64,000 nt of DNA from Anaspis maculata (lineage: Eukaryota; Arthropoda; Insecta; Coleoptera; Scraptiidae): NCBI GenBank assembly GCA_949128115.1, contig OX421967.1, forward strand, positions 59,594,855-59,658,854, read 5' to 3'. Shown piece by piece: positions 40,747 to 52,600 of the stretch (its first letter is position 1; each line of letters starts with the position of its first letter). Under the pieces are notes generated by a model. The model saw only the letters and a list, made by a program, of their open reading frames with translations, did no database searches and was not told the origin of the DNA. A program made the position numbers and the translations under genes.

Positions 40747-40983
40747 ATGGCGCAAGGTGAAGTCGACCCAACTTTCAGCATTGTCCTTGGATATTTGAAA
40801 TTGTTACAAGATGACATATTCGATCCGCTCGATTCTGTTCTGACAAGGAACAATCTCAGAATATTCTCGCGACAACTGACGGAAGCTCTGGAGGAGATGA
40901 CTGTGTCAGACAACACTGGGTCTTTGAGGGAGCTTCTGGAACCCGAGCTGGAACCAGTACAACGAATTCGGCCTCCGGGTTGA
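40747..40983 (+). CDS. Mini-H2A-like protein, copy 60
   Basis: Intact, majority protein. Confidence 0.75.
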   Translation: MAQGEVDPTFSIVLGYLKLLQDDIFDPLDSVLTRNNLRIFSRQLTEALEEMTVSDNTGSLRELLEPELEPVQRIRPPG

Positions 40984-41240
40984 TCCCGAAACCGAAAAAA
41001 CCGGTTCTTTTCAGAACCAAAAATCATATAACACAAAGAAAATGATCACAAAACGTATCAATCGAGAGAGAAATCTCGGAATAATGGGAAACTTTCGTTT
41101 CTAGGAAAAACACGGCCACGTGGATGGCCAAGTTTCACGTGTGAAGTTTTCAGACAGATCCAATTATTGTCACGCCTCACTGGTCGGACAGACAGGTATA
41201 AATACTAGGTCGAGCTGGCCACGATTCATTTGTCATTGAA

Positions 41241-41477
41241 ATGGCGCAGGTCGAAGTCGACCCAACTTTCAGCATTGTCCTTGGATATTTGAAATTGTTA
41301 CAAGATGACATATTCGATCCGCTCGATTCTGTTCTGACAAGGAACAATCTCAGAATATTCTCGCGACAACTGACGGAAACTCTGGAGGAGATGACTGTGT
41401 CAGACAACACTGGGTCTTTGAGGGAGCTTCTGGAACCCGAGCTGGAACCAGTACAACGAATTCGGCCTCCGGGTTGA
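41241..41477 (+). CDS. Mini-H2A-like protein, copy 61
   Basis: Intact; G4V, A47T. Confidence 0.75.
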   Translation: MAQVEVDPTFSIVLGYLKLLQDDIFDPLDSVLTRNNLRIFSRQLTETLEEMTVSDNTGSLRELLEPELEPVQRIRPPG

Positions 41478-41734
41478 TCCCGAAACCGAAAAAACCGGTT
41501 CTTTTCAGAACCAAAAATCATATAACACAAAGAAAATGATCACAAAACGTATCAATCGAGAGAGAAATCTCGGAATTTTGGGAAACTTTCGTTTCTAGGA
41601 AAAACACGGCCACGTGGATGGCCAAGTTTCACGTGTGAAGTTTTCAGACAGATCCAATTATTGTCACGCCTCACTGGTCGGACAGACAGGTATAAATACT
41701 AGGTCGAGCTGGCCACGATTCATTTGTCATTGAA

Positions 41735-41971
41735 ATGGCGCAAGGTGAAGTCGACCCAACTTTCAGCATTGTCCTTGGATATTCGAAATTGTTACAAGAT
41801 GACATATTCGATCCGCTCGATTCTGTTCTGACAAGGAACAATCTCAGAATATTCTCGCGACAACTGACGGAAGCTCTGGAGGAGATGACTGTGCCAGACA
41901 ACACTGGGTCTTTGAGGGAGCTTCTGGAACCCGAGCTGGAACCAGTACAACGAATTCGGCCTCCGGGTTGA
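41735..41971 (+). CDS. Mini-H2A-like protein, copy 62
   Basis: Intact; L17S, S54P; same as copy 45. Confidence 0.75.
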   Translation: MAQGEVDPTFSIVLGYSKLLQDDIFDPLDSVLTRNNLRIFSRQLTEALEEMTVPDNTGSLRELLEPELEPVQRIRPPG

Positions 41972-42228
41972 TCCCGAAACCGAAAAAACCGGTTCTTTTC
42001 AGAACCAAAAATCATATAACACAAAGAAAATGATCACAAAACGTATCAATCGAGAGAGAAATCTCGGAATAATGGGAAATTTTCGTTTCTAGGAAAAACA
42101 CGGCCACGTGGATGGCCAAGTTTCACGTGTGAAGTTTTCAGACAGATCCAATTATTGTCACGCCTCACTGGTCGGACAGACAGGTATAAATACTAGGTCG
42201 AGCTGGCCACGATTCATTTGTCATTGAA

Positions 42229-42465
42229 ATGGCGCAGGTCGAAGTCGACCCAACTTTCAGCATTGTCCTTGGATATTTGAAATTGTTACAAGAAGACATA
42301 TTCGATCCGCTCGATTCTGTTCTGACAAGGAACAATCTCAGAATATTCTCGCGACAACTGACGGAAACTCTGGAGGAGATGACTGTGTCAGACAACACTG
42401 GGTCTTTGAGGGAGCTTCTGGAACCCGAGCTGGAACCAGTACAACGAATTCGGCCTCCGGGTTGA
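42229..42465 (+). CDS. Mini-H2A-like protein, copy 63
   Basis: Intact; G4V, D22E, A47T. Confidence 0.75.
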   Translation: MAQVEVDPTFSIVLGYLKLLQEDIFDPLDSVLTRNNLRIFSRQLTETLEEMTVSDNTGSLRELLEPELEPVQRIRPPG

Positions 42466-42722
42466 TCCCGAAACCGAAAAAACCGGTTCTTTTCAGAACC
42501 AAAAATCATATAACACAAAGAAAATGATCACAAAACGTATCAATCGAGAGAGAAATCTCGGAATTTTGGGAAACTTTCGTTTCTAGGAAAAACACGGCCA
42601 CGTGGATGGCCAAGTTTCACGTGTGAAGTTTTCAGACAGATCCAATTATTGTCACGCCTCACTGGTCGGACAGACAGGTATAAATACTAGGTCGAGCTGG
42701 CCACGATTCATTTGTCATTGGA

Positions 42723-42959
42723 ATGGCGCAGGGTGAAGTCGACCCAACTTTCAGCATTGTCCTTGAATATTTGAAATTGTTACAAGATGACATATTCGAT
42801 CCGCTCGATTCTGTTCTGACAAGGAACAATCTCAGAATATTCTCGCGACAACTGACGGAAGCTCTGGAGGAGATGACTGTGTCAGACAACACTGGGTCTT
42901 TGAGGGAGCTTCTGGAACCCGAGCTGGAACCAGTACAACGAATTCGGCCTCCGGGTTGA
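42723..42959 (+). CDS. Mini-H2A-like protein, copy 64
   Basis: Intact; G15E. Confidence 0.75.
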   Translation: MAQGEVDPTFSIVLEYLKLLQDDIFDPLDSVLTRNNLRIFSRQLTEALEEMTVSDNTGSLRELLEPELEPVQRIRPPG

Positions 42960-43216
42960 TCCCGAAACCGAAAAAACCGGTTCTTTTCAGAACCAAAAAT
43001 CATATAACACAAAGAAAATGATCACAAAACGTATCAATCGAGAGAGAAATCTCGGAATTTTGGGAAACTTTTGTTTCTAGGAAAAACACGGCCACGTGGA
43101 TGGCCAAGTTTCACGTGTGAAGTTTTCAGACAGATCCAATTATTGTCACGCCTCACTGGTCGGACAGACAGGTATAAATACTAGGTCGAGCTGGCCACGA
43201 TTCATTTGTCATTGGA

Positions 43217-43453
43217 ATGGCGCAGGGTGAAGTCGACCCAACTTTCAGCATTGTCCTTGAATATTTGAAATTGTTACAAGATGACATATTCGATCCGCTC
43301 GATTCTGTTCTGACAAGGAACAATCTCAGAATATTCTCGCGACAACTGACGGAAGCTCTGGAGGAGATGACTGTGTCAGACAACACTGGGTCTTTGAGGG
43401 AGCTTCTGGAACCCGAGCTGGAACCAGTACAACGAATTCGGCCTCCGGGTTGA
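43217..43453 (+). CDS. Mini-H2A-like protein, copy 65
   Basis: Intact; G15E. Confidence 0.75.
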   Translation: MAQGEVDPTFSIVLEYLKLLQDDIFDPLDSVLTRNNLRIFSRQLTEALEEMTVSDNTGSLRELLEPELEPVQRIRPPG

Positions 43454-43710
43454 TCCCGAAACCGAAAAAACCGGTTCTTTTCAGAACCAAAAATCATATA
43501 ACACAAAGAAAATGATCACAAAACGTATCAATCGAGAGAGAAATCTCGGAATAATGGGAAACTATCTTTTCTAGGAAAAACACGGCCACGTGGATGGCCA
43601 AGTTTCACGTTTGAAGTTTTCAGACAGATCCAATTATTGTCACGCCTCACTGGTCGGACAGACAGGTATAAATACTAGGTCGAGCTGGCCACGATTCATT
43701 TGTCATTGAA

Positions 43711-43947
43711 ATGGCGCAAGGTGAAGTCGACCCAACTTTCAGCATTGTCCTTGGATATTTGAAATTGTTACAAGATGACATATTCGATCCGCTCGATTCT
43801 GTTCTGACAAGGAACAATCTCAGAATATTCTCGCGACAACTGACGGAAGCTCTGGAGGAGATGACTGTGTCAGACAACACTGGGTCTTTGAGGGAGCTTC
43901 TGGAACCCGAGCTGGAACCAGTACAACGAATTCGGCCTCCGGGTTGA
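43711..43947 (+). CDS. Mini-H2A-like protein, copy 66
   Basis: Intact, majority protein. The second E-box is lost. Confidence 0.75.
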   Translation: MAQGEVDPTFSIVLGYLKLLQDDIFDPLDSVLTRNNLRIFSRQLTEALEEMTVSDNTGSLRELLEPELEPVQRIRPPG

Positions 43948-44204
43948 TCCCGAAACCGAAAAAACCGGTTCTTTTCAGAACCAAAAATCATATAACACAA
44001 AGAAAATGATCACAAAACGTATCAATCGAGAGAGAAATCTCGGAATAATGGGAAACTATCTTTTCTAGGAAAAACACGGCCACGTGGATGGCCAAGTTTC
44101 ACGTTTGAAGTTTTCAGACAGATCCAATTATTGTCACGCCTCACTGGTCGGACAGACAGGTATAAATACTAGGTCGAGCTGGCCACGATTCATTTGTCAT
44201 TGAA

Positions 44205-44441
44205 ATGGCGCAGGTCGAAGTCTACCCAACTTTCAGCATTGTCCTTGGATATTTGAAATTGTTACAAGAAGACATATTCGATCCGCTCGATTCTGTTCTG
44301 ACAAGGAACAATCTCAGAATATTCTCGCGACAACTGACGGAAACTCTGGAGGAGATGACTGTGTCAGACAACACTGGGTCTTTGAGGGAGCTTCTGGAAC
44401 CCGAGCTGGAACCAGTACAACGAATTCGGCCTCCGGGTTGA
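44205..44441 (+). CDS. Mini-H2A-like protein, copy 67
   Basis: Intact; G4V, D7Y, D22E, A47T. The second E-box is lost. Repeated 1976 bp downstream as copy 71. Confidence 0.75.
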   Translation: MAQVEVYPTFSIVLGYLKLLQEDIFDPLDSVLTRNNLRIFSRQLTETLEEMTVSDNTGSLRELLEPELEPVQRIRPPG

Positions 44442-44698
44442 TCCCGAAACCGAAAAAACCGGTTCTTTTCAGAACCAAAAATCATATAACACAAAGAAAA
44501 TGATCACAAAACGTATCAATCGAGAGAGAAATCTCGGAATTTTGGGAAACTTTCGTTTCTAGGAAAAACACGGCCACGTGGATGGCCAAGTTTCACGTGT
44601 GAAGTTTTCAGACAGATCCAATTATTGTCACGCCTCACTGGTCGGACAGACAGGTATAAATACTAGGTCGAGCTGGCCACGATTCATTTGTCATTGGA

Positions 44699-44935
44699 AT
44701 GGCGCAGGGTGAAGTCGACCCAACTTTCAGCATTGTCCTTGAATATTTGAAATTGTTACAAGATGACATATTCGATCCGCTCGATTCTGTTCTGACAAGG
44801 AACAATCTCAGAATATTCTCGCGACAACTGACGGAAGCTCTGGAGGAGATGACTGTGTCAGACAACACTGGGTCTTTGAGGGAGCTTCTGGAACCCGAGC
44901 TGGAACCAGTACAACGAATTCGGCCTCCGGGTTGA
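44699..44935 (+). CDS. Mini-H2A-like protein, copy 68
   Basis: Intact; G15E. Confidence 0.75.
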   Translation: MAQGEVDPTFSIVLEYLKLLQDDIFDPLDSVLTRNNLRIFSRQLTEALEEMTVSDNTGSLRELLEPELEPVQRIRPPG

Positions 44936-45192
44936 TCCCGAAACCGAAAAAACCGGTTCTTTTCAGAACCAAAAATCATATAACACAAAGAAAATGATCA
45001 CAAAACGTATCAATCGAGAGAGAAATCTCGGAATTTTGGGAAACTTTTGTTTCTAGGAAAAACACGGCCACGTGGATGGCCAAGTTTCACGTGTGAAGTT
45101 TTCAGACAGATCCAATTATTGTCACGCCTCACTGGTCGGACAGACAGGTATAAATACTAGGTCGAGCTGGCCACGATTCATTTGTCATTGGA

Positions 45193-45429
45193 ATGGCGCA
45201 AGGTGAAGTCGACCCAACTTTCAGCATTGTCCTTGGATATTTGAAATTGTTACAAGATGACATATTCGATCCGCTCGATTCTGTTCTGACAAGGAACAAT
45301 CTCAGAATATTCTCGCGACAACTGACGGAAGCTCTGGAGGAGATGACTGTGTCAGACAACACTGGGTCTTTGAGGGAGCTTCTGGAACCCGAGCTGGAAC
45401 CAGTACAACGAATTCGGCCTCCGGGTTGA
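45193..45429 (+). CDS. Mini-H2A-like protein, copy 69
   Basis: Intact, majority protein. Confidence 0.75.
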   Translation: MAQGEVDPTFSIVLGYLKLLQDDIFDPLDSVLTRNNLRIFSRQLTEALEEMTVSDNTGSLRELLEPELEPVQRIRPPG

Positions 45430-45686
45430 TCCCGAAACCGAAAAAACCGGTTCTTTTCAGAACCAAAAATCATATAACACAAAGAAAATGATCACAAAAC
45501 GTATCAATCGAGAGAGAAATCTCGGAATTTTGGGAAACTTTCGTTTCTAGGAAAAACACGGCCACGTGGATGGCCAAGTTTCACGTGTAAAGTTTTCAGA
45601 CAGATCCAATTATTGTCACGCCTCACTGGTCGGACAGACAGGTATAAATACTAGGTCGAGCTGGCCACGATTCATTTGTCATTGGA

Positions 45687-45923
45687 ATGGCGCAGGGTGA
45701 AGTCGACCCAACTTTCAGCATTGTCCTTGAATATTTGAAATTGTTACAAGATGACATATTCGATCCGCTCGATTCTGTTCTGACAAGGAACAATCTCAGA
45801 ATATTCTCGCGACAACTGACGGAAGCTCTGGAGGAGATGACTGTGTCAGACAACACTGGGTCTTTGAGGGAGCTTCTGGAACCCGAGCTGGAACCAGTAC
45901 AACGAATTCGGCCTCCGGGTTGA
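45687..45923 (+). CDS. Mini-H2A-like protein, copy 70
   Basis: Intact; G15E. GTGTAAAG promoter variant. Confidence 0.75.
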   Translation: MAQGEVDPTFSIVLEYLKLLQDDIFDPLDSVLTRNNLRIFSRQLTEALEEMTVSDNTGSLRELLEPELEPVQRIRPPG

Positions 45924-46180
45924 TCCCGAAACCGAAAAAACCGGTTCTTTTCAGAACCAAAAATCATATAACACAAAGAAAATGATCACAAAACGTATCA
46001 ATCGAGAGAGAAATCTCGGAATAATGGGAAACTATCTTTTCTAGGAAAAACACGGCCACGTGGATGGCCAAGTTTCACGTTTGAAGTTTTCAGACAGATC
46101 CAATTATTGTCACGCCTCACTGGTCGGACAGACAGGTATAAATACTAGGTCGAGCTGGCCACGATTCATTTGTCATTGAA

Positions 46181-46417
46181 ATGGCGCAGGTCGAAGTCTA
46201 CCCAACTTTCAGCATTGTCCTTGGATATTTGAAATTGTTACAAGAAGACATATTCGATCCGCTCGATTCTGTTCTGACAAGGAACAATCTCAGAATATTC
46301 TCGCGACAACTGACGGAAACTCTGGAGGAGATGACTGTGTCAGACAACACTGGGTCTTTGAGGGAGCTTCTGGAACCCGAGCTGGAACCAGTACAACGAA
46401 TTCGGCCTCCGGGTTGA
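46181..46417 (+). CDS. Mini-H2A-like protein, copy 71
   Basis: Intact; G4V, D7Y, D22E, A47T; duplicate of copy 67. Confidence 0.75.
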   Translation: MAQVEVYPTFSIVLGYLKLLQEDIFDPLDSVLTRNNLRIFSRQLTETLEEMTVSDNTGSLRELLEPELEPVQRIRPPG

Positions 46418-46674
46418 TCCCGAAACCGAAAAAACCGGTTCTTTTCAGAACCAAAAATCATATAACACAAAGAAAATGATCACAAAACGTATCAATCGAG
46501 AGAGAAATCTCGGAATTTTGGGAAACTTTCGTTTCTAGGAAAAACACGGCCACGTGGATGGCCAAGTTTCACGTGTGAAGTTTTCAGACAGATCCAATTA
46601 TTGTCACGCCTCACTGGTCGGACAGACAGGTATAAATACTAGGTCGAGCTGGCCACGATTCATTTGTCATTGGA

Positions 46675-46911
46675 ATGGCGCAGGGTGAAGTCGACCCAAC
46701 TTTCAGCATTGTCCTTGAATATTTGAAATTGTTACAAGATGACATATTCGATCCGCTCGATTCTGTTCTGACAAGGAACAATCTCAGAATATTCTCGCGA
46801 CAACTGACGGAAGCTCTGGAGGAGATGACTGTGTCAGACAACACTGGGTCTTTGAGGGAGCTTCTGGAACCCGAGCTGGAACCAGTACAACGAATTCGGC
46901 CTCCGGGTTGA
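46675..46911 (+). CDS. Mini-H2A-like protein, copy 72
   Basis: Intact; G15E. Confidence 0.75.
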   Translation: MAQGEVDPTFSIVLEYLKLLQDDIFDPLDSVLTRNNLRIFSRQLTEALEEMTVSDNTGSLRELLEPELEPVQRIRPPG

Positions 46912-47168
46912 TCCCGAAACCGAAAAAACCGGTTCTTTTCAGAACCAAAAATCATATAACACAAAGAAAATGATCACAAAACGTATCAATCGAGAGAGAA
47001 ATCTCGGAATTTTGGGAAACTTTTGTTTCTAGGAAAAACACGGCCACGTGGATGGCCAAGTTTCACGTGTGAAGTTTTCAGACAGATCCAATTATTGTCA
47101 CGCCTCACTGGTCGGACAGACAGGTATAAATACTAGGTCGAGCTGGCCACGATTCATTTGTCATTGGA

Positions 47169-47405
47169 ATGGCGCAAGGTGAAGTCGACCCAACTTTCAG
47201 CATTGTCCTTGGATATTTGAAATTGTTACAAGATGACATATTCGATCCGCTCGATTCTGTTCTGACAAGGAACAATCTCAGAATATTCTCGCGACAACTG
47301 ACGGAAGCTCTGGAGGAGATGACTGTGTCAGACAACACTGGGTCTTTGAGGGAGCTTCTGGAACCCGAGCTGGAACCAGTACAACGAATTCGGCCTCCGG
47401 GTTGA
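47169..47405 (+). CDS. Mini-H2A-like protein, copy 73
   Basis: Intact, majority protein. Confidence 0.75.
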   Translation: MAQGEVDPTFSIVLGYLKLLQDDIFDPLDSVLTRNNLRIFSRQLTEALEEMTVSDNTGSLRELLEPELEPVQRIRPPG

Positions 47406-47660
47406 TCCCGAAACCGAAAAAACCGGTTCTTTTCAGAACCAAAAATCATATAACACAAAGAAAATGATCACAAAACGTATCAATCGAGAGAGAAATCTCG
47501 GAATTTTGGGAAACTTTCGTTTCTAGGAAAAACACGGCCACGTGGATGGCCAAGTTTCACGTGTAAAGTTCAGACAGATCCAATTATTGTCACGCCTCAC
47601 TGGTCGGACAGACAGGTATAAATACTAGGTCGAGCTGGCCACGATTCATTTGTCATTGGA

Positions 47661-47897
47661 ATGGCGCAGGGTGAAGTCGACCCAACTTTCAGCATTGTCC
47701 TTGAATATTTGAAATTGTTACAAGATGACATATTCGATCCGCTCGATTCTGTTCTGACAAGGAACAATCTCAGAATATTCTCGCGACAACTGACGGAAGC
47801 TCTGGAGGAGATGACTGTGTCAGACAACACTGGGTCTTTGAGGGAGCTTCTGGAACCCGAGCTGGAACCAGTACAACGAATTCGGCCTCCGGGTTGA
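47661..47897 (+). CDS. Mini-H2A-like protein, copy 74
   Basis: Intact; G15E. Lies in the only 492-bp unit: TT is lost near 47569, between the second E-box and CCAAT. Confidence 0.75.
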   Translation: MAQGEVDPTFSIVLEYLKLLQDDIFDPLDSVLTRNNLRIFSRQLTEALEEMTVSDNTGSLRELLEPELEPVQRIRPPG

Positions 47898-48154
47898 TCC
47901 CGAAACCGAAAAAACCGGTTCTTTTCAGAACCAAAAATCATATAACACAAAGAAAATGATCACAAAACGTATCAATCGAGAGAGAAATCTCGGAATAATG
48001 GGAAACTATCTTTTCTAAGAAAAACACGGCCACGTGGATGGCCAAGTTTCACGTTTGAAGTTTTCAGACAGATCCAATTATTGTCACGCCTCACTGGTCG
48101 GACAGACAGGTATAAATACTAGGTCGAGCTGGCCACGATTCATTTGTCATTGAA

Positions 48155-48391
48155 ATGGCGCAAGGTGAAGTCGACCCAACTTTCAGCATTGTCCTTGGAT
48201 ATTTGAAATTGTTACAAGATGACATATTCGATCCGCTCGATTCTGTTCTGACAAGGAACAATCTCAGAATATTCTCGCGACAACTGACGGAAGCTCTGGA
48301 GGAGATGACTGTGTCAGACAACACTGGGTCTTTGAGGGAGCTTCTGGAACCCGAGCTGGAACCAGTACAACGAATTCGGCCTCCGGGTTGA
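48155..48391 (+). CDS. Mini-H2A-like protein, copy 75
   Basis: Intact, majority protein. First unit of the 12848-bp-spaced duplication (partner copy 101). Confidence 0.75.
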   Translation: MAQGEVDPTFSIVLGYLKLLQDDIFDPLDSVLTRNNLRIFSRQLTEALEEMTVSDNTGSLRELLEPELEPVQRIRPPG

Positions 48392-48648
48392 TCCCGAAAC
48401 CGAAAAAACCGGTTCTTTTCAGAACCAAGAATCATATAACACAAAGAAAATGATCACAAAACGTATCAATCGAGAGAGAAATCTCGGGATTTTGGGAAAC
48501 TTTCGTTTCTAGGAAAAACACGGCCACGTGGATGGCCAAGTTTCACGTGTGAAGTTTTCAGACAGATCCAATTATTGTCACGCCTCACTGGTCGGACAGA
48601 CAGGTATAAATACTAGGTCGAGCTGGCCACGATTCATTTGTCATTGAA

Positions 48649-48885
48649 ATGGCGCAAGGTGAAGTCGACCCAACTTTCAGCATTGTCCTTGGATATTTGA
48701 AATTGTTACAAGATGACATATTCGATCCGCTCGATTCTGTTCTGACAAGGAACAATCTCAGAATATTCTCGCGACAACTGACGGAAGCTCTGGAGGAGAT
48801 GACTGTGTCAGACAACACTGGGTCTTTGAGGGAGCTTCTGGAACCCGAGCTGGAACCAGTACAACGAATTCGGCCTCCGGGTTGA
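48649..48885 (+). CDS. Mini-H2A-like protein, copy 76
   Basis: Intact, majority protein; partner copy 102. Confidence 0.75.
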   Translation: MAQGEVDPTFSIVLGYLKLLQDDIFDPLDSVLTRNNLRIFSRQLTEALEEMTVSDNTGSLRELLEPELEPVQRIRPPG

Positions 48886-49142
48886 TCCCGAAACCGAAAA
48901 AACCGGTTCTTTTCAGAACCAAAAATCATATAACACAAAGAAAATGATCACAAAACGTATCAATCGAGAGAGAAATCTCGGAATTTTGGGAAACTTTCGT
49001 TTCTAGGAAAAACACGGCCACGTGGATGGCCAAGTTTCACGTGTGAAGTTTTCAGACAGATCCAATTATTGTCACGCCTCACTGGTCGGACAGACAGGTA
49101 TAAATACTAGGTCGAGCTGGCCACGATTCATTTGTCATTGAA

Positions 49143-49379
49143 ATGGCGCAGGGTGAAGTCGACCCAACTTTCAGCATTGTCCTTGGATATTTGAAATTGT
49201 TACAAGATGACATATTCGATCCGCTCGATTCTGTTCTGACAAGGAACAATCTCAGAATATTCTCGCGACAACTGACGGAAGCTCTGGAGGAGATGACTGT
49301 GTCAGACAACACTGGGTCTTTGAGGGAGCTTCTGGAACCCGAGCTGGAACCAGTACAACGAATTCGGCCTCCGGGTTGA
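49143..49379 (+). CDS. Mini-H2A-like protein, copy 77
   Basis: Intact, majority protein; partner copy 103. Confidence 0.75.
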   Translation: MAQGEVDPTFSIVLGYLKLLQDDIFDPLDSVLTRNNLRIFSRQLTEALEEMTVSDNTGSLRELLEPELEPVQRIRPPG

Positions 49380-49636
49380 TCCCGAAACCGAAAAAACCGG
49401 TTCTTTTCAGAACCAAGAATCATATAACACAAAGAAAATGATCACAAAACGTATCAATCGAGAGAGAAATCTCGGGATTTTGGGAAACTTTCGTTTCTAG
49501 GAAAAACACGGCCACGTGGATGGCCAAGTTTCACGTGTGAAGTTTTCAGACAGATCCAATTATTGTCACGCCTCACTGGTCGGACAGACAGGTATAAATA
49601 CTAGGTCGAGCTGGCCACGATTCATTTGTCATTGAA

Positions 49637-49873
49637 ATGGCGCAAGGTGAAGTCGACCCAACTTTCAGCATTGTCCTTGGATATTTGAAATTGTTACAAG
49701 ATGACATATTCGATCCGCTCGATTCTGTTCTGACAAGGAACAATCTCAGAATATTCTCGCGACAACTGACGGAAGCTCTGGAGGAGATGACTGTGTCAGA
49801 CAACACTGGGTCTTTGAGGGAGCTTCTGGAACCCGAGCTGGAACCAGTACAACGAATTCGGCCTCCGGGTTGA
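49637..49873 (+). CDS. Mini-H2A-like protein, copy 78
   Basis: Intact, majority protein; partner copy 104. Confidence 0.75.
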   Translation: MAQGEVDPTFSIVLGYLKLLQDDIFDPLDSVLTRNNLRIFSRQLTEALEEMTVSDNTGSLRELLEPELEPVQRIRPPG

Positions 49874-50130
49874 TCCCGAAACCGAAAAAACCGGTTCTTT
49901 TCAGAACCAAAAATCATATAACACAAAGAAAATGATCACAAAACGTATCAATCGAGAGAGAAATCTCGGAATAATGGGAAACTTTCGTTTCTAGGAAAAA
50001 CACGGCCACGTGGATGGCCAAGTTTCACGTGTGAAGTTTTCAGACAGATCCAATTATTGTCACGCCTCACTGGTCGGACAGACAGGTATAAATACTAGGT
50101 CGAGCTGGCCACGATTCATTTGTCATTGAA

Positions 50131-50367
50131 ATGGCGCAAGGTGGAGTCGACCCAACTTTCAGCATTGTCCTTGGATATTTGAAATTGTTACAAGATGACA
50201 TATTCGATCCGCTCGATTCTGTTCTGACAAGGAACAATCTCAGAATATTCTCGCGACAACTGACGGAAGCTCTGGAGGAGATGACTGTGTCAGACAACAC
50301 TGGGTTTTTGAGGGAGCTTCTGGAACCCGAGCTGGAACCAGTACAACGAATTCGGCCTCCGGGTTGA
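50131..50367 (+). CDS. Mini-H2A-like protein, copy 79
   Basis: Intact; E5G, S59F; partner copy 105. Confidence 0.75.
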   Translation: MAQGGVDPTFSIVLGYLKLLQDDIFDPLDSVLTRNNLRIFSRQLTEALEEMTVSDNTGFLRELLEPELEPVQRIRPPG

Positions 50368-50624
50368 TCCCGAAACCGAAAAAACCGGTTCTTTTCAGAA
50401 CCAAAAATCATATAACACAAAGAAAATGATCACAAAACGTATCAATCGAGAGAGAAATCTCGGAATAATGGGAAACTTTCGTTTCTAGGAAAAACACGGC
50501 CACGTGGATGGCCAAGTTTCACGTGTGAAGTTTTCAGACAGATCCAATTATTGTCACGCCTCACTGGTCGGACAGACAGGTATAAATACTAGGTCGAGCT
50601 GGCCACGATTCATTTGTCATTGAA

Positions 50625-50861
50625 ATGGCGCAGGGTGAAGTCGACCCAACATTCAGCATTGTCCTTGGATATTTGAAATTGTTACAAGATGACATATTCG
50701 ATCCGCTCGATTCTGTTCTGACAAGGAACAATCTCAGAATATTCTCGCGACAACTGACGGAAGCTCTGGAGGAGATGACTGTGTCAGACAACACTGGGTT
50801 TTTGAGGGAGCTTCTGGAACCCGAGCTGGAACCAGTACAACAAATTCGGCCTCCGGGTTGA
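50625..50861 (+). CDS. Mini-H2A-like protein, copy 80
   Basis: Intact; S59F, R73Q; partner copy 106. Confidence 0.75.
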   Translation: MAQGEVDPTFSIVLGYLKLLQDDIFDPLDSVLTRNNLRIFSRQLTEALEEMTVSDNTGFLRELLEPELEPVQQIRPPG

Positions 50862-51118
50862 TCCCGAAACCGAAAAAACCGGTTCTTTTCAGAACCAAAA
50901 ATCATATAACACAAAGAAAATGATCACAAAACGTATCAATCGAGAGAGAAATCTCGGAATAATGGAAAACTTTCGTTCCGAGGAAAAACACGGCCACGTG
51001 GATGGCCAAGTTTCACGTGTGAAGTTTTCAGACAGATCCAATTATTGTCACGCCTCACTGGTCGGACAGACAGGTATAAATACTAGGTCGAGCTGGCCAC
51101 GATTCATTTGTCATTGAA

Positions 51119-51355
51119 ATGGCGCAGGGTGAAGTCGACCCAACTTTCAGCATTGTCCTTGGATACTTGACATTGTTACAAGATGACATATTCGATCCGC
51201 TCGATTCTGTTCTGACAAGGAACAATCTCAGAATATTCTCGCGACAACTGACGGAAGCTCTGGAGGAGATGACTGTGTCAGACAACACTGGGTCTTTGAG
51301 GGAGCTTCTGGAACCCGAGCTGAAACCAGTACAACGAATTCGGCCTCCGGGTTGA
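51119..51355 (+). CDS. Mini-H2A-like protein, copy 81
   Basis: Intact; K18T (removes the only lysine) and E69K. Confidence 0.75.
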   Translation: MAQGEVDPTFSIVLGYLTLLQDDIFDPLDSVLTRNNLRIFSRQLTEALEEMTVSDNTGSLRELLEPELKPVQRIRPPG

Positions 51356-51612
51356 TCCCGAAACCGAAAAAACCGGTTCTTTTCAGAACCAAAAATCATA
51401 TAACACAAAGAAAATGATCACAAAACGTATCAATCGAGAGAGAAATCTCGGAATAATGGGAAACTTCCGTTTCTAGGAAAAACACGGCCACGTGGATGGC
51501 CAAGTTTCACGTGTGAAGTTTTCAGACAGATCCAATTATTGTCACGCCTCACTGGTCGGACAGACAGGTATAAATACTAGGTCGAGCTGGCCACGATTCA
51601 TTTGTCATTGAA

Positions 51613-51849
51613 ATGGCGCAAGGTGAAGTCGACTCAACTTTCAGCATTGTCCTTGGATATTTGAAATTGTTACAAGATGACATATTCGATCCGCTCGATT
51701 CAGTTCTGACAAGGAACAATCTCAGAATATTCTCGCGACAACTGACGGAAGCTCTGGAGGAGATGACTGTGTCAGACAACACTGGGTCTTTGAGGGAGCT
51801 TCTGGAACCCGAGCTGGAACCAGTACAACGAATTCGGCCTCCGGGTTGA
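51613..51849 (+). CDS. Mini-H2A-like protein, copy 82
   Basis: Intact; P8S. The stem-loop has a TTTT loop. Confidence 0.75.
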   Translation: MAQGEVDSTFSIVLGYLKLLQDDIFDPLDSVLTRNNLRIFSRQLTEALEEMTVSDNTGSLRELLEPELEPVQRIRPPG

Positions 51850-52106
51850 TCCCGAAACCGAAAAAACCGGTTCTTTTTAGAACCAAAAATCATATAACAC
51901 AAAGAAAATGATCACAAAACGTATCAATCGAGAGAGAAATCTCGGAATTTTGGGAAACTTTCGTTTCTAGGAAAAACACGGCCACGTGGATGGCCAAGTT
52001 TCACGTGTGAAGTTTTCAGACAGATCCAATTATTGTCACGCCTCACTGGTCGGACAGACAGGTATAAATACTAGGTCGAGCTGGCCACGATTCATTTGTC
52101 ATTGAA

Positions 52107-52343
52107 ATGGCGCAAGGTGAAGTCGACCCAACTTTCAGCATTGTCCTTGGATATTTGAAATTGTTACAAGATGACATATTCGATCCGCTCGATTCTGTTC
52201 TGACAAGGAACAATCTCAGAATATTCTCGCGACAACTGACGGAAGCTCTGGAGGAGATGACTGTGTCAGACAACACTGGGTTTTCGAGGGAGCTTCTGGA
52301 ACCCGAGCTGGAACCAGTACAACGGATTCGGCCTCCGGGTTGA
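52107..52343 (+). CDS. Mini-H2A-like protein, copy 83
   Basis: Intact; S59F, L60S. Confidence 0.75.
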   Translation: MAQGEVDPTFSIVLGYLKLLQDDIFDPLDSVLTRNNLRIFSRQLTEALEEMTVSDNTGFSRELLEPELEPVQRIRPPG

Positions 52344-52600
52344 TCCCGAAACCGAAAAAACCGGTTCTTTTCAGAACCAAAAATCATATAACACAAAGAA
52401 AATGATCACAAAACGTATCAATCGAGAGAGAAATCTCGGAATGATGGGAAACTTTCGTTTCTAGGAAAAACACGGCCACGTGGATGGCCAAGTTTCACGT
52501 GTGAAGTTTTCAGACAGATCCAATTATTGTCACGCCTCACTGGTCGGACAGACAGGTATAAATACTAGGTCGAGCTGGCCACGATTCATTTGTCATTGAA

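Noticed and set aside
50920..51117. 65-codon plus-strand frame starting at ATGATCAC, also at 63768
   Set aside because: It arises only because TTCTAGG became TTCCGAGG in these duplicated units, and it covers the promoter of the next copy.
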